Source of the DNA: Bartonella schoenbuchensis R1
Lineage (GTDB): Bacteria > Pseudomonadota > Alphaproteobacteria > Rhizobiales > Rhizobiaceae
Assembly: GCF_002022685.1 (NCBI RefSeq)
Contig: NZ_CP019790.1
Span: 1-55,761 of the forward strand
Direction: 5' to 3'
Length of the DNA stretch: 55,761 bases
Shown: positions 7,917 to 14,245 of the stretch, piece by piece
How positions within the stretch are numbered: the first letter of the stretch is position 1
How the letters are laid out: each line of letters opens with the position of its first letter
The notes under the pieces: generated by a model
Seen by the model: the letters and a program-made list of their open reading frames with translations, nothing else
Told to the model about the DNA's origin: nothing
The model's database searches: none
Position numbers and translations under genes: made by a program

Positions 7917-8168
7917 ATGCCTTCATTAATTGTTACAGCAAAAGGACAAATTACGTTGAAGCGGGATTTACTACAGCACCTTGGTGTTAAACCTGGTGAG
8001 AGGATTGATTTTGATAAATTACCAGGTGGTGAACTTCGTATAAAAGCGTCACAGCCTACAAACACAATTGAGAGCTTTATTGGACGATTTGCTGGAAAAT
8101 TAAAAAAACCACTAACCATTGAAGAAATGAATGAAATTGTTGCTTCTAGTTGGGCGAATGAGAAATGA
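7917..8168 (+). CDS. vapB: VapB-like antitoxin (AbrB fold)
   Basis: 83 residues. The N-terminal AbrB/SpoVT DNA-binding pattern (LIVTAKGQITLKRDLLQHLGVKPGERIDF, 4-32) precedes a C-terminal toxin-wrapping segment. Good GAGGA site before the ATG. Overlaps vapC by 4 nt (ATGA). It would neutralise VapC and repress the operon. Confidence 0.85.
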   Translation: MPSLIVTAKGQITLKRDLLQHLGVKPGERIDFDKLPGGELRIKASQPTNTIESFIGRFAGKLKKPLTIEEMNEIVASSWANEK

Positions 8169-8563
8169 AGATTTCTGTAGATACAAATGTTTTAGCTCGC
8201 GCTGTTTTACAAGACGATAAAAAGCAGGGTGAGGTAGCAAGCAAGATCTTAAGAAAGGCTTCACTCATAGCTATTTCTTTATCTTGTCTTTGTGAACTTG
8301 TTTGGATACTTCGTCGAGGTGCAAAATTATCAAAAGAAGATGTAGCTGGAATGTTACGTGATTTACTAGCAACTAGTAATATAGTAATGAATCGACCAGC
8401 TGTCGAAGCAGGGCTTGCTATCCTTGAGGCTGGTGGAGATTTCGCTGATGGTATTATATCCTATGAGGGAAATTGGCTAGGTGGTGAAACCTTTGTTTCA
8501 TTTGATAAATTAGCGATTGAACTATTAACGAAAAACGGACAATCTACAAAACTTCTTTCTTAA
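8165..8563 (+). CDS. vapC: VapC-like PIN-domain RNase toxin
   Basis: 132 residues with PIN-domain acidic residues visible: D6 in SVDTNVL, E44 in CLCELVW, and the DFADGII stretch near residue 92. Such toxins cleave tRNA or rRNA when the labile VapB is lost, and so stabilise plasmids. Second gene of a coupled operon; 8 nt downstream lies the end of the converging resolvase gene. Confidence 0.88.
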   Translation: MKISVDTNVLARAVLQDDKKQGEVASKILRKASLIAISLSCLCELVWILRRGAKLSKEDVAGMLRDLLATSNIVMNRPAVEAGLAILEAGGDFADGIISYEGNWLGGETFVSFDKLAIELLTKNGQSTKLLS

Positions 8564-8571
8564 TGAATAAG

Positions 8572-9228
8572 TTAAGACCGTAATGCTGCAATTGGCATAG
8601 AAATGATTGGCTTAATTTTCGTAGGTTTAATATTTCTGCGTTTAATAAATAAGTGTAAGGTATTCACACTAACTCCTAATTGTTTAGCAATACGGCTTCG
8701 CGATAAACCAACATTAATAAATGCTTGAATTTCATCAATATGGCTATCAAGTTTTAATTGCGTAGAAATACTCCCTTTTGGCCGGCCAAGTTTAATACCC
8801 CGTTGACGAGCAACACTTAATGCTTCTTTTGTACGCGTTTGAATTAAATGTCTTTCAATTTGCGCTACTATACCTAATACGGTTGCGATAATGTCGCTTT
8901 GTAAGCTCCCATCCATGACAAGATTTTGTTTTGTCACGTGAACAATTAAACCACGTTCACTAGCGGCTTTGAGAATTTCTAAGACAGCAAGAGAAGAACC
9001 AGCTATACGAGAAAATTCAGGCGTCAACAACACATCTCCTCGTTCTGCTTTTTCAATTAAAAAACCAAGTTTACGTTTTCGCCAATCCTTCCCTCTACTT
9101 GCAATTTCCTCTTCAATATAGAGTGGAGCAAAACCATTTCTGTTAGCATATTCTAACAAACCAAATTTTTGATTTTCTGTATCTTGCCCATCACGGGAAA
9201 CTCGTAAATAAGCATAAAATTTCGGCAT
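8572..9228 (-). CDS. Serine recombinase (resolvase/invertase family)
   Basis: 218 residues. The N-terminal catalytic domain has the nucleophile in YLRVSRDGQ (S11), the conserved IASRGKDWRKRKLG region, and the long E-helix with QIERHLIQTRTKEAL. A C-terminal helix-turn-helix (ISRSRIAKQLGVSVNTLHLFIKR-like) follows near 170-195. Likely resolves plasmid multimers or mediates recombination. It lies next to the 7.3-kb-spaced duplication and could have acted there, though the repeat ends look like homologous recombination. Confidence 0.9.
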   Translation of the reverse strand: MPKFYAYLRVSRDGQDTENQKFGLLEYANRNGFAPLYIEEEIASRGKDWRKRKLGFLIEKAERGDVLLTPEFSRIAGSSLAVLEILKAASERGLIVHVTKQNLVMDGSLQSDIIATVLGIVAQIERHLIQTRTKEALSVARQRGIKLGRPKGSISTQLKLDSHIDEIQAFINVGLSRSRIAKQLGVSVNTLHLFIKRRNIKPTKIKPIISMPIAALRS

Positions 9229-9333
9229 GTTCAGTAAAAAGGTTATTTTAGATTAAAACTGATATATTTTTATTAAAAAAAAATGTCAAATAAATATATG
9301 ATTTCATATCAGAAAAAATGATCGTTTATTCTG

Positions 9334-9430
9334 ACATTTTCTCTAACTTTTTTTGTTGGCCAACTTTTTTTAGAGCAGATGTTGTTTTTCCACTACCACC
9401 TTTTGAATTGGCAAATGAGATAACAGGCAT
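9334..9430 (-). pseudogene. Fragment of a ParA-type ATPase gene, copy 1
   Basis: From an ATG at 9430 the minus strand reads MPVISFANSKGGSGKTTSAL, a textbook ParA N-terminus with Walker A KGGSGKTT, then switches to KKVGQQKKLEKM. The second part is the sequence normally found upstream of gene A, so parA is truncated after about 20 codons. Duplicated at 16683-16779. Confidence 0.75.
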
Positions 9431-9445
9431 TCAATTCCTCATTAA

Positions 9446-9520
9446 ATAGGATATTATATTATAAGATATAGTATTCTAGGATAGGATAAGATACTATATT
9501 ATACTATATTCTAAGATATA
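9446..9520. repeat. AT-rich iterated repeats upstream of the parA fragment
   Basis: Repeats of AAGATATAG and paired TATAGTAT/ATACTATA units. They lie just upstream of the parA fragment's start, as an operator or partition site would. Probably a relic of the lost partition locus; repeated at about 16795-16869. Confidence 0.45.
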
Positions 9521-9609
9521 GCGTTTAAAAGAGTTTTCTAATTCTGCTAACTTGTGTTGGGAAAAATAGGCTGGCCACTTATCCTTTAATAAAATAAATA
9601 CAATGGTAA

Positions 9610-10167
9610 TTAGAGAGACATGCCTTTATTTTGAGACAGATGAATCTCGAGAGCTTTTGCTTGCATTTGTTCGTACAATCTGCGCATGACTTTCATATTG
9701 TCTCTTCGTGCATCAATGATTGATTTTTCAACTGATGTTAAGCGAGATTTATCTAAATTACCCAACCTTGTGTAATGTGATGCCATTGCCTGACGTGCCT
9801 CGTCATAAGGTAATCCATTTTTTCGCTGTTTAGGCAAGCCATATGTTTTGTTTACTGCTTTATACAACACAGGATCAGCGACAATTGTTAAATGTTCTCT
9901 AACAACATTGATTTCAGTCAAAGCCGTTTTAAGACTACTTTTCATTGCATTGCTATTAGCATACCGAGACAAATCATCTTCTACAATGCTATATTCTGTA
10001 TTGAGAAGTAATGAGAAATTACCACTCTTACCGATATTACGGACATAATCACAAAGTTCTCTCTGCACAGCATATAAATTTTTAGCAGTTAATGCTTCGT
10101 TGTGTTTTTTTATATATCCACTTTGCTGTCCTAGTAGTCGTTCTAAAATTTCAATTTTGTTAGAAAT
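9610..10167 (-). CDS. Uncharacterised protein B, copy 1 (A-B operon)
   Basis: 185 residues if translation starts at the AUU codon at 10167. That codon follows a perfect AGGAGG inside the end of gene A and overlaps A's stop. The frame has no ATG, GTG or TTG until a GTG at 10068, which would remove 33 residues that are conserved in all copies (ISNKIEILERLL...). Mostly helical and charged; the C-terminal half (NGLPYDEARQAMASHYTRLGNLDKSRLTSVEKSIIDARRDNMKVM) is the best conserved. Family not recognised. All intact copies are exactly 558 nt. Confidence 0.7.
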   Translation of the reverse strand: MSNKIEILERLLGQQSGYIKKHNEALTAKNLYAVQRELCDYVRNIGKSGNFSLLLNTEYSIVEDDLSRYANSNAMKSSLKTALTEINVVREHLTIVADPVLYKAVNKTYGLPKQRKNGLPYDEARQAMASHYTRLGNLDKSRLTSVEKSIIDARRDNMKVMRRLYEQMQAKALEIHLSQNKGMSL

Positions 10168-10465
10168 GATGACCTCCTATAGTAACACCTTTGTCCAACC
10201 AATCAGGTCCATATTCTTCATCAGCATTTTTAGTAGGAAACCCCATATCACGGATAAATTGCGCTCCACGCCTTTTTTTAATGCCCAAAAGCCCATAGGC
10301 TGGCAGTTCTACCATAGCCAACCATTCCCATGATGTCTGACCATCATTAGCTTTATCCGCTGCTCTTGATTCAGCCAGATAAATAAGTTCGTGATCAGCG
10401 CCTTGCGCACGTAATTCCTCACGTTGTTCATCAGTCATATAACTTTTAGGTAGTTTCTTCTTCAT
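10160..10465 (-). CDS. Uncharacterised protein A, copy 1 (A-B operon)
   Basis: 101 residues, starting at an ATG with GAGGAGA 6 nt upstream. Shared features of all copies: KKKLPKSYMTD at the N-terminus, WEWLAMxELPA near residue 47, QFIRDMGFxTKNADxEYGPDWLDK near 68-91, and the terminal GGHHF. No known domain recognised. It is always followed by gene B, whose ribosome site is embedded in the GGHHF codons. Copy 1 lies downstream of a yafQ/relB pair. Confidence 0.75.
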   Translation of the reverse strand: MKKKLPKSYMTDEQREELRAQGADHELIYLAESRAADKANDGQTSWEWLAMVELPAYGLLGIKKRRGAQFIRDMGFPTKNADEEYGPDWLDKGVTIGGHHF

Positions 10466-10641
10466 CCAAATCTCCTCATTAGTATGTGGAAAATATATGT
10501 TGTATATTAATTTAAGTCATGAATCTAAGCAATTGAAACAATGGTTTTCTCTAATATTTTATCTAACTTTTTTGTTATCCAACATGTTTTTTAAAGAGCA
10601 GATATCATTTTTTTCATTATAATTAATAAACTATTGAATGA

Positions 10642-10911
10642 TTATTTAAATAAATCTGAATGGGTTCCTGTTCTGTCAAAATGAACATGTTCATCATTAA
10701 CAATATAAATTAGTAACCAATCTGGTTCTATATGAAGATCGCGACGTGGTTTCCAATTACCTTGTAATGCATGATCATTTAATGAGGGAGGTAATTGCTG
10801 CTTATTGATTAAAAGATGCATAATCGTTGTAAGTTTTTGCATATCCTTTCCGCGTTTTTTAGCGCGTTTCATATCCTTTTTAAACTTTCCAGAGTAACTT
10901 ACTGAACGCAC
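10642..10911 (-). CDS. YafQ-like RelE-family mRNA interferase, copy 1
   Basis: 89 residues. The C-terminal pattern DLHIEPDWLLIY...FDRTGTHSDLF holds the histidine and aspartate positions typical of YafQ toxins, which cut mRNA on the ribosome. It starts 2 nt after the relB gene on the minus strand. Identical copy at 17990-18259; a decayed relative at about 23897-24165. Confidence 0.88.
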   Translation of the reverse strand: MRSVSYSGKFKKDMKRAKKRGKDMQKLTTIMHLLINKQQLPPSLNDHALQGNWKPRRDLHIEPDWLLIYIVNDEHVHFDRTGTHSDLFK

Positions 10912-10913
10912 AA

Positions 10914-11186
10914 TTAAATATCCAGTTGCTTAAATAGATCCGTTGCATCTTTCGCGTAAAAAACATCCTCCCCCTTATCAGTTTTCTCAAAAGTTTTAAG
11001 TGTTTCTGCATTAGGTATATGCATATCGAACGGCAATCCCCGTTCATTGACAACTTTAGTTAAAGCAATTCGTACATAATCAGAAATAGTAAGCCCCATA
11101 TTTGCTAATATTGCACTGGCTTCTTTTTTTAAACTTTTGTCTATTCGGGCGCGTATAACATCTTTCGAACTTGTTGCTACATCCAT
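10914..11186 (-). CDS. RelB/DinJ-like antitoxin, copy 1
   Basis: 90 residues with a ribbon-helix-helix N-terminus (VIRARIDKSLKKEASAILANMGLTISDYVRIALTKVV) and an acidic C-terminal tail that would cover the toxin. First gene of the yafQ operon, with a good AAAGGAG site. Its promoter region runs directly into a truncated A-B pair (11240-11380), so the toxin pair sits between A-B copies. Confidence 0.88.
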   Translation of the reverse strand: MDVATSSKDVIRARIDKSLKKEASAILANMGLTISDYVRIALTKVVNERGLPFDMHIPNAETLKTFEKTDKGEDVFYAKDATDLFKQLDI

Positions 11187-11239
11187 AGAATAAGCTCCTT
11201 TCTATTCTACTTCATAATATAGCACAATTGAGCTACATA

Positions 11240-11380
11240 ACAAACTTTCTTAAAACTTCACTTTCATTAGAAATGATGACCTCCTATAGTAACACCTTTG
11301 TCCAACCAATCTGGTCCGTATTCTGCATCAGCATTTTTGGTAGAAAATCCCATATCACAGATAAATTGAGATCCACATTG
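11240..11380 (-). pseudogene. Truncated A-B gene pair upstream of relB
   Basis: On the minus strand the last 35 or so codons of A (SQFICDMGFSTKNADAEYGPDWLDKGVTIGGHHF, stop at 11277) are followed by the first dozen codons of B, which then run into the relB promoter. A's stop and the AGGAGG-AUU start of B are still intact. Duplicated at 18588-18728. Confidence 0.7.
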
Positions 11381-11385
11381 ATGCT

Positions 11386-11420
11386 TAAAAAGCCGCATCA
11401 TATCAATGACGCGGCTTTTA
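11386..11420 (-). terminator. Terminator of the beta-helix gene (bidirectional)
   Basis: Stem GCCGC (11392-11396)/GCGGC (11411-11415) flanked by A and T runs on both sides. It lies 14 nt beyond the stop of the minus-strand gene at 11434, where the transcript ends in TTTTT. Confidence 0.8.
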
Positions 11421-11433
11421 CTTTGTTTAAAAC

Positions 11434-11943
11434 CTACTGTTTCACTGTTACAAAAACTATTCTTCCATCCATACGAGGTTGTACATAATTATTACCAATT
11501 CTGTCATTACCTACATACTCAGCAGAGCCACTAACCTTAGCATTTTCGTATACGTGAGCATCCCCATGAACCCTAACACGATCCATAACTACCGCATTGT
11601 CATAAACACGTGCCCTTTCATAAATTTCAACACCTCCTTGCACTATAGAATTTCCATAAACAGATGCATCATCATAAACATGTACACCTCCTCTTAATTT
11701 AGCATTATCGAAGATTTGAGCTTTTCCACTAACAATAGCATTATCACACACATAAGCGTCATTATAAACCATAGCATTATCTTCAACCCAACAATCACCA
11801 TAGTGAGAAAGATTATCTTCTTTCTCTATGAAACCACCAAGATCACCAGCTTTAACATCACCAAAGTCTTTTAATGCACGAATACGATGAAAAGTACATT
11901 CACCAAGTTTTTGGGTTTCACTTGTAAATTCATATTTTTTCAT
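11434..11943 (-). CDS. Beta-helix protein, copy 2
   Basis: 169 residues from the ATG at 11943, with an AAGGAAAA site. The N-terminal 40 residues match the protein at 4154-4822 (KKYEFTSET..HRIRALKDFGDVKAGDLGGFIEKEDNLS) and are followed by VYxxA-type repeats (DNAMVYNDAYVCDNAIVSGK and similar). Shorter than the first homologue by about 50 residues, the loss being whole repeats. Same promoter and structured leader. Identical copy at 18782-19291. Confidence 0.75.
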   Translation of the reverse strand: MKKYEFTSETQKLGECTFHRIRALKDFGDVKAGDLGGFIEKEDNLSHYGDCWVEDNAMVYNDAYVCDNAIVSGKAQIFDNAKLRGGVHVYDDASVYGNSIVQGGVEIYERARVYDNAVVMDRVRVHGDAHVYENAKVSGSAEYVGNDRIGNNYVQPRMDGRIVFVTVKQ

Positions 11944-12180
11944 TGGAATTTTCCTTATCACAATAGAGTTTTCAATTGACACTCTAATGAGCGCCGGGTG
12001 CTGAAAACACGGTGATAAGTCCGTCGTTACACTTTCCTCATAAAGAGTATTATATGGTGTACCACACCCGACAAAGTTGTTATACGTTGAAATACGTATA
12101 AAAGAAAGTCAGTTTTTAAAGACAGAGGAGAGATTGTTTCGTAACCTGTCCGCTTATCATTAAGTGTTTTCAGCACTTGA
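11944..12180 (-). ncRNA. Structured 5' leader RNA, copy 2
   Basis: Homologue of the leader at 4823-5062. The same stems are present, with changes that keep pairing: inner hairpin CTC/GAG instead of CCC/GGG, P1 with one G-U pair (GTCGGGTG with CACCCGGC), P3 ACGG/CCGT with an altered loop, and the TTATACGT/ACGTATAA hairpin unchanged. A possible 70-codon frame lies here but runs through the stems and is not credible. Confidence 0.6.
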
Positions 12181-12185
12181 ATATT

Positions 12186-12214
12186 TATATAACAAAATTC
12201 CTTTTTATTGTCAA
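12186..12214 (-). promoter_or_regulatory. Promoter of beta-helix gene copy 2
   Basis: Minus-strand TTGACA (12214-12209), 17-nt spacer, TATATA (12191-12186). The spacer sequence differs from that of the 5069-5097 promoter while length and boxes are the same. Confidence 0.75.
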
Positions 12215-12310
12215 TTATTTTATTCTCTTTTTTTGACATTTTTTATAATTTTTTCAAATACATAGCTCATAAAAAAGCCTTATATTTTTATCAATTTTTT
12301 CTACTTAAGT

Positions 12311-12507
12311 GCCCTTATAAGCTCCCCCTTTAATATCATGATTTCGGAGCCGCGTGAGAAGGACAAAACAAACCGTTTAGGTGTCTTAAGTCAAGGACGC
12401 TGTTAAGCGCCCCATAGGGGTTTCCTTGACCTTAAGAACCTAGGCTTGTTAGTCCATTCTCTAAACGCGGAAACGACTTCATGATTTTGGTGAGCGGTCC
12501 GGTGAGT
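12311..12507 (+). repeat. 200-bp palindromic element, copy 4
   Basis: Nearly the same as copy 2 (5197-5396). It ends in a GAGAGGT/AACCTCTC hairpin at about 12510-12530. It precedes the XRE regulator gene at 12861 by some 350 bp. Confidence 0.75.
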
Positions 12508-12539
12508 TTGAGAGGTGGAAAACCTCTCATTCAAAACTA

Positions 12540-12690
12540 TTTTATTGCCAATTTTTTGAAAATACTTTACTAATTCACAAGCGTATTGATCGTATACGCA
12601 ACGATCAAGAGGGATCTAAAAACCCTACAATTCGAGCACAAAAATTAACCCATTATATGGGGTTCCCGAGATTCCGGGAGTTTTTGTGAT
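12540..12690 (+). pseudogene. Coding remnant of unknown gene
   Basis: An open stretch without a start reads HKRIDRIRNDQEGSKNPT then IRAQKLTHYMGFPRFREFL and stops at about 12690. The composition is protein-like but I do not recognise the family. Likely the 3' end of a gene cut by the palindromic element. Duplicated at 19888-20038. Confidence 0.4.
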
Positions 12691-12757
12691 GTCCAGGTGC
12701 TATAGCACTAAAAGCAAAAAAACTGACCTAAACTCAGTGTTTTTAGACTCCCGGAAT
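12671..12757. promoter_or_regulatory. Inverted repeats upstream of the XRE regulator
   Basis: A perfect 11-bp inverted repeat ATTCCGGGAGT (12671-12681)/ACTCCCGGAAT (12747-12757) encloses a perfect 12-bp palindrome GTGCTATAGCAC (12697-12708) and a small ACTGA/TCAGT stem. The position 100-190 bp before an XRE gene suggests an operator or RNA leader. Confidence 0.5.
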
Positions 12758-12860
12758 ACCAATGCGAAGGCGCTCGCTACCGGCGGGGGTTGCCCTAGAA
12801 GTGTAAAAAAATCCTTATAATGATATTTTTGTAGGCAAGAAAATCCGATATAGAAGAAAA

Positions 12861-13145
12861 ATGTTGGGAATGTCTCAAAAAACATTAGCTCACCATTTAG
12901 GTATAAGCTTCCAACAAATCCAAAAGTACGAAAAAGGATTAAATCGTGTAGGAGCTGGGCGTTTGAAAGATATCGCCGATATATTCCGTGTTCCTATTTC
13001 CTTTTTTTACCCTGATACCACAACAAAAGAAGGCGCTGTGCATCATCATGATGAAATGATATCGAGCAAGGAAGTAAAAAGTTTTAGAGTTCTCACACCT
13101 ATAAAACAGAAGGTAATTTTAGAACTAATTTCTAACTATAACTAA
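12861..13145 (+). CDS. XRE-family transcriptional regulator, copy 1
   Basis: 94 residues, with helix-turn-helix QKTLAHHLGISFQQIQKYEKGLNRVGAGRL near 6-35, a type common in alphaproteobacteria. In-frame sequence before the first ATG (from 12807) continues the usual family N-terminus (NPYNDIFVGKKIRYRRKM), but it opens after a stop with no ATG, GTG or TTG. So either a rare start is used or the 5' end was lost. Identical copy at 20209-20493. It resembles the small regulators paired with structured RNAs (Trp/Brt) that I recall from B. henselae; this link is a guess. Confidence 0.75.
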   Translation: MLGMSQKTLAHHLGISFQQIQKYEKGLNRVGAGRLKDIADIFRVPISFFYPDTTTKEGAVHHHDEMISSKEVKSFRVLTPIKQKVILELISNYN

Positions 13146-13260
13146 AAACTTTATTCAAAATAAGTAATATCTGTAAAAATAATTTATTATATATATAACG
13201 TATGTTCAGCGTATATAATGTAAAACTAAAATCTCCATCTTAAGAAAAGTCAATAAATCA

Positions 13261-13818
13261 CTAAAGAGATATGTCCTTATTTTGAGACAGATGAATCCCG
13301 AGAGCTTTTGCTTGCATTTGTTCGTACAATCTGCACATGACTTTCATATTGTCTCTCCGTGCATCAATGATTGATTTTTCAACTGATGTTAAACGGGATT
13401 TGTTTAAATTACCTAACCGCGTATAATGTGATGCCATTGCCTGACGTGCTTCATCATAAGGCAATCCATTTTTTCGGTTTTTTGACAAACTATGCGCTTT
13501 GTTGATTAACTGATACTGAGTAGGATCAGCAACAATTACCGTATGTTCTTTAACAACGTTTATCTCAGTCAAAGCAGTTTTAAGGCTACTTTTCATTTCT
13601 GGACTATTAGCATACCGAGACAAATCATTGTCCACAATACTGTATTCCGTATTGAGAAGTAATGACAAATCCCTACTTTGGCCAACATTGCGAATATAAT
13701 TACAAAGATCCTTTCGTACATCATGCAATTTTTTAACCGCTAATGTATCCTCTACATTTTTTACATGGTTATTTTCTCGCAATAAAAACTTTTTTAAAAT
13801 TTCAATTTCGTTAGAAAT
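13261..13818 (-). CDS. Uncharacterised protein B, copy 2
   Basis: 185 residues from the AUU at 13818, beginning ISNEIEILKKFLLRENNH. The ribosome site AGGAGG lies in the last codons of A. A TTG at 13782 is possible but is absent from copy 1, so it is unlikely to be the family start. Downstream of repC1 and A2 on the same strand. Its last 412 bases lie in the block shared with copy 4. Confidence 0.7.
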   Translation of the reverse strand: MSNEIEILKKFLLRENNHVKNVEDTLAVKKLHDVRKDLCNYIRNVGQSRDLSLLLNTEYSIVDNDLSRYANSPEMKSSLKTALTEINVVKEHTVIVADPTQYQLINKAHSLSKNRKNGLPYDEARQAMASHYTRLGNLNKSRLTSVEKSIIDARRDNMKVMCRLYEQMQAKALGIHLSQNKDISL

Positions 13819-14116
13819 GGTGACCTCCTATAACAACACCTTTATCCAACCAATCTGGTCCATATTCTTCATCAGCATTTTTGGTAGAAAACCCCATATC
13901 ACGAATAAATTGGGGTCCATTCCATTTTCTAAGACATAAAAGCGAATGAGCTGGTAATTCTGTCATGGCTAACCATTCCCACGCTGTCTGTCCATCATTA
14001 GCGCGATCTGCAGCCTCTGATTCAACAGTATAAATAGCATCTTGAGATAACCCTCCCACTCTCAATTCTTCACGTTCTGCATCAGTCATATAGCTTTTAG
14101 GTAATTTCTTTTTCAT
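13811..14116 (-). CDS. Uncharacterised protein A, copy 2
   Basis: 101 residues. Differs from copy 1 mainly between residues 14 and 65 (for example AEREELRVGGLSQDAIYTVESEAADRAND), while both ends are conserved. It lies 130 nt after repC1 with its own promoter, which places the A-B operon in a replication context. Confidence 0.75.
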   Translation of the reverse strand: MKKKLPKSYMTDAEREELRVGGLSQDAIYTVESEAADRANDGQTAWEWLAMTELPAHSLLCLRKWNGPQFIRDMGFSTKNADEEYGPDWLDKGVVIGGHHF

Positions 14117-14143
14117 TAAAATCTCCTCATCTTTATGTAGGAA

Positions 14144-14172
14144 AATATACATTGTATATTAGTCTAAGTCAT
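14144..14172 (-). promoter_or_regulatory. Promoter and palindromic operator of the A-B operon
   Basis: Minus-strand ATGACT (14172-14167), 17-nt spacer, TATATT (14149-14144). The perfect palindrome AATATAC-ATT-GTATATT (14144-14160) overlaps the -10 box, so autorepression is plausible. The same boxes and spacing occur before other A copies, for example 10492-10520 and 31149-31177, where the palindrome is imperfect. Confidence 0.6.
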
Positions 14173-14245
14173 GAATCTAAGCAATTAAAACTACAATTTT
14201 CTCTGATAATTTCTTTAACTTTTTTGTTATCCAACATGTTTTTTG

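Larger units (their letters stand above)
9334..13672 (+). repeat. Large direct repeat, copy 1
   Basis: Recurs at 16683-21020, spaced by 7348-7349 bp. The segment 10522-13672 appears identical to 17870-21020, judged by all translated genes and by base-by-base reading at several points, as does 9334 to about 9825. The stretch between (an A-B gene pair) differs clearly. This pattern suggests a recent duplication or conversion with older alleles retained in the middle. Confidence 0.8.

Noticed and set aside
9446..9520. Active partition site
   Set aside because: It belongs to a truncated parA fragment; no intact gene is attached, so only a relic can be claimed.
10160..10170. Programmed +1 frameshift joining A and B
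   Set aside because: The stop UUC-UAA with an upstream AGGAGG recalls prfB, but UUC to UCU re-pairing is poor and the spacing fits initiation at AUU. Not fully excluded.
11479..11697. Plus-strand 72-codon frame (also 18827-19045)
   Set aside because: Antisense shadow of the repeat-rich beta-helix gene; no ribosome site.
12027..12239. A 70-codon minus-strand frame in the leader of the beta-helix gene (also 19375-19587)
   Set aside because: It runs through the conserved stems and the homologous leader at 4823-5062 does not keep the frame; better explained as structured RNA.
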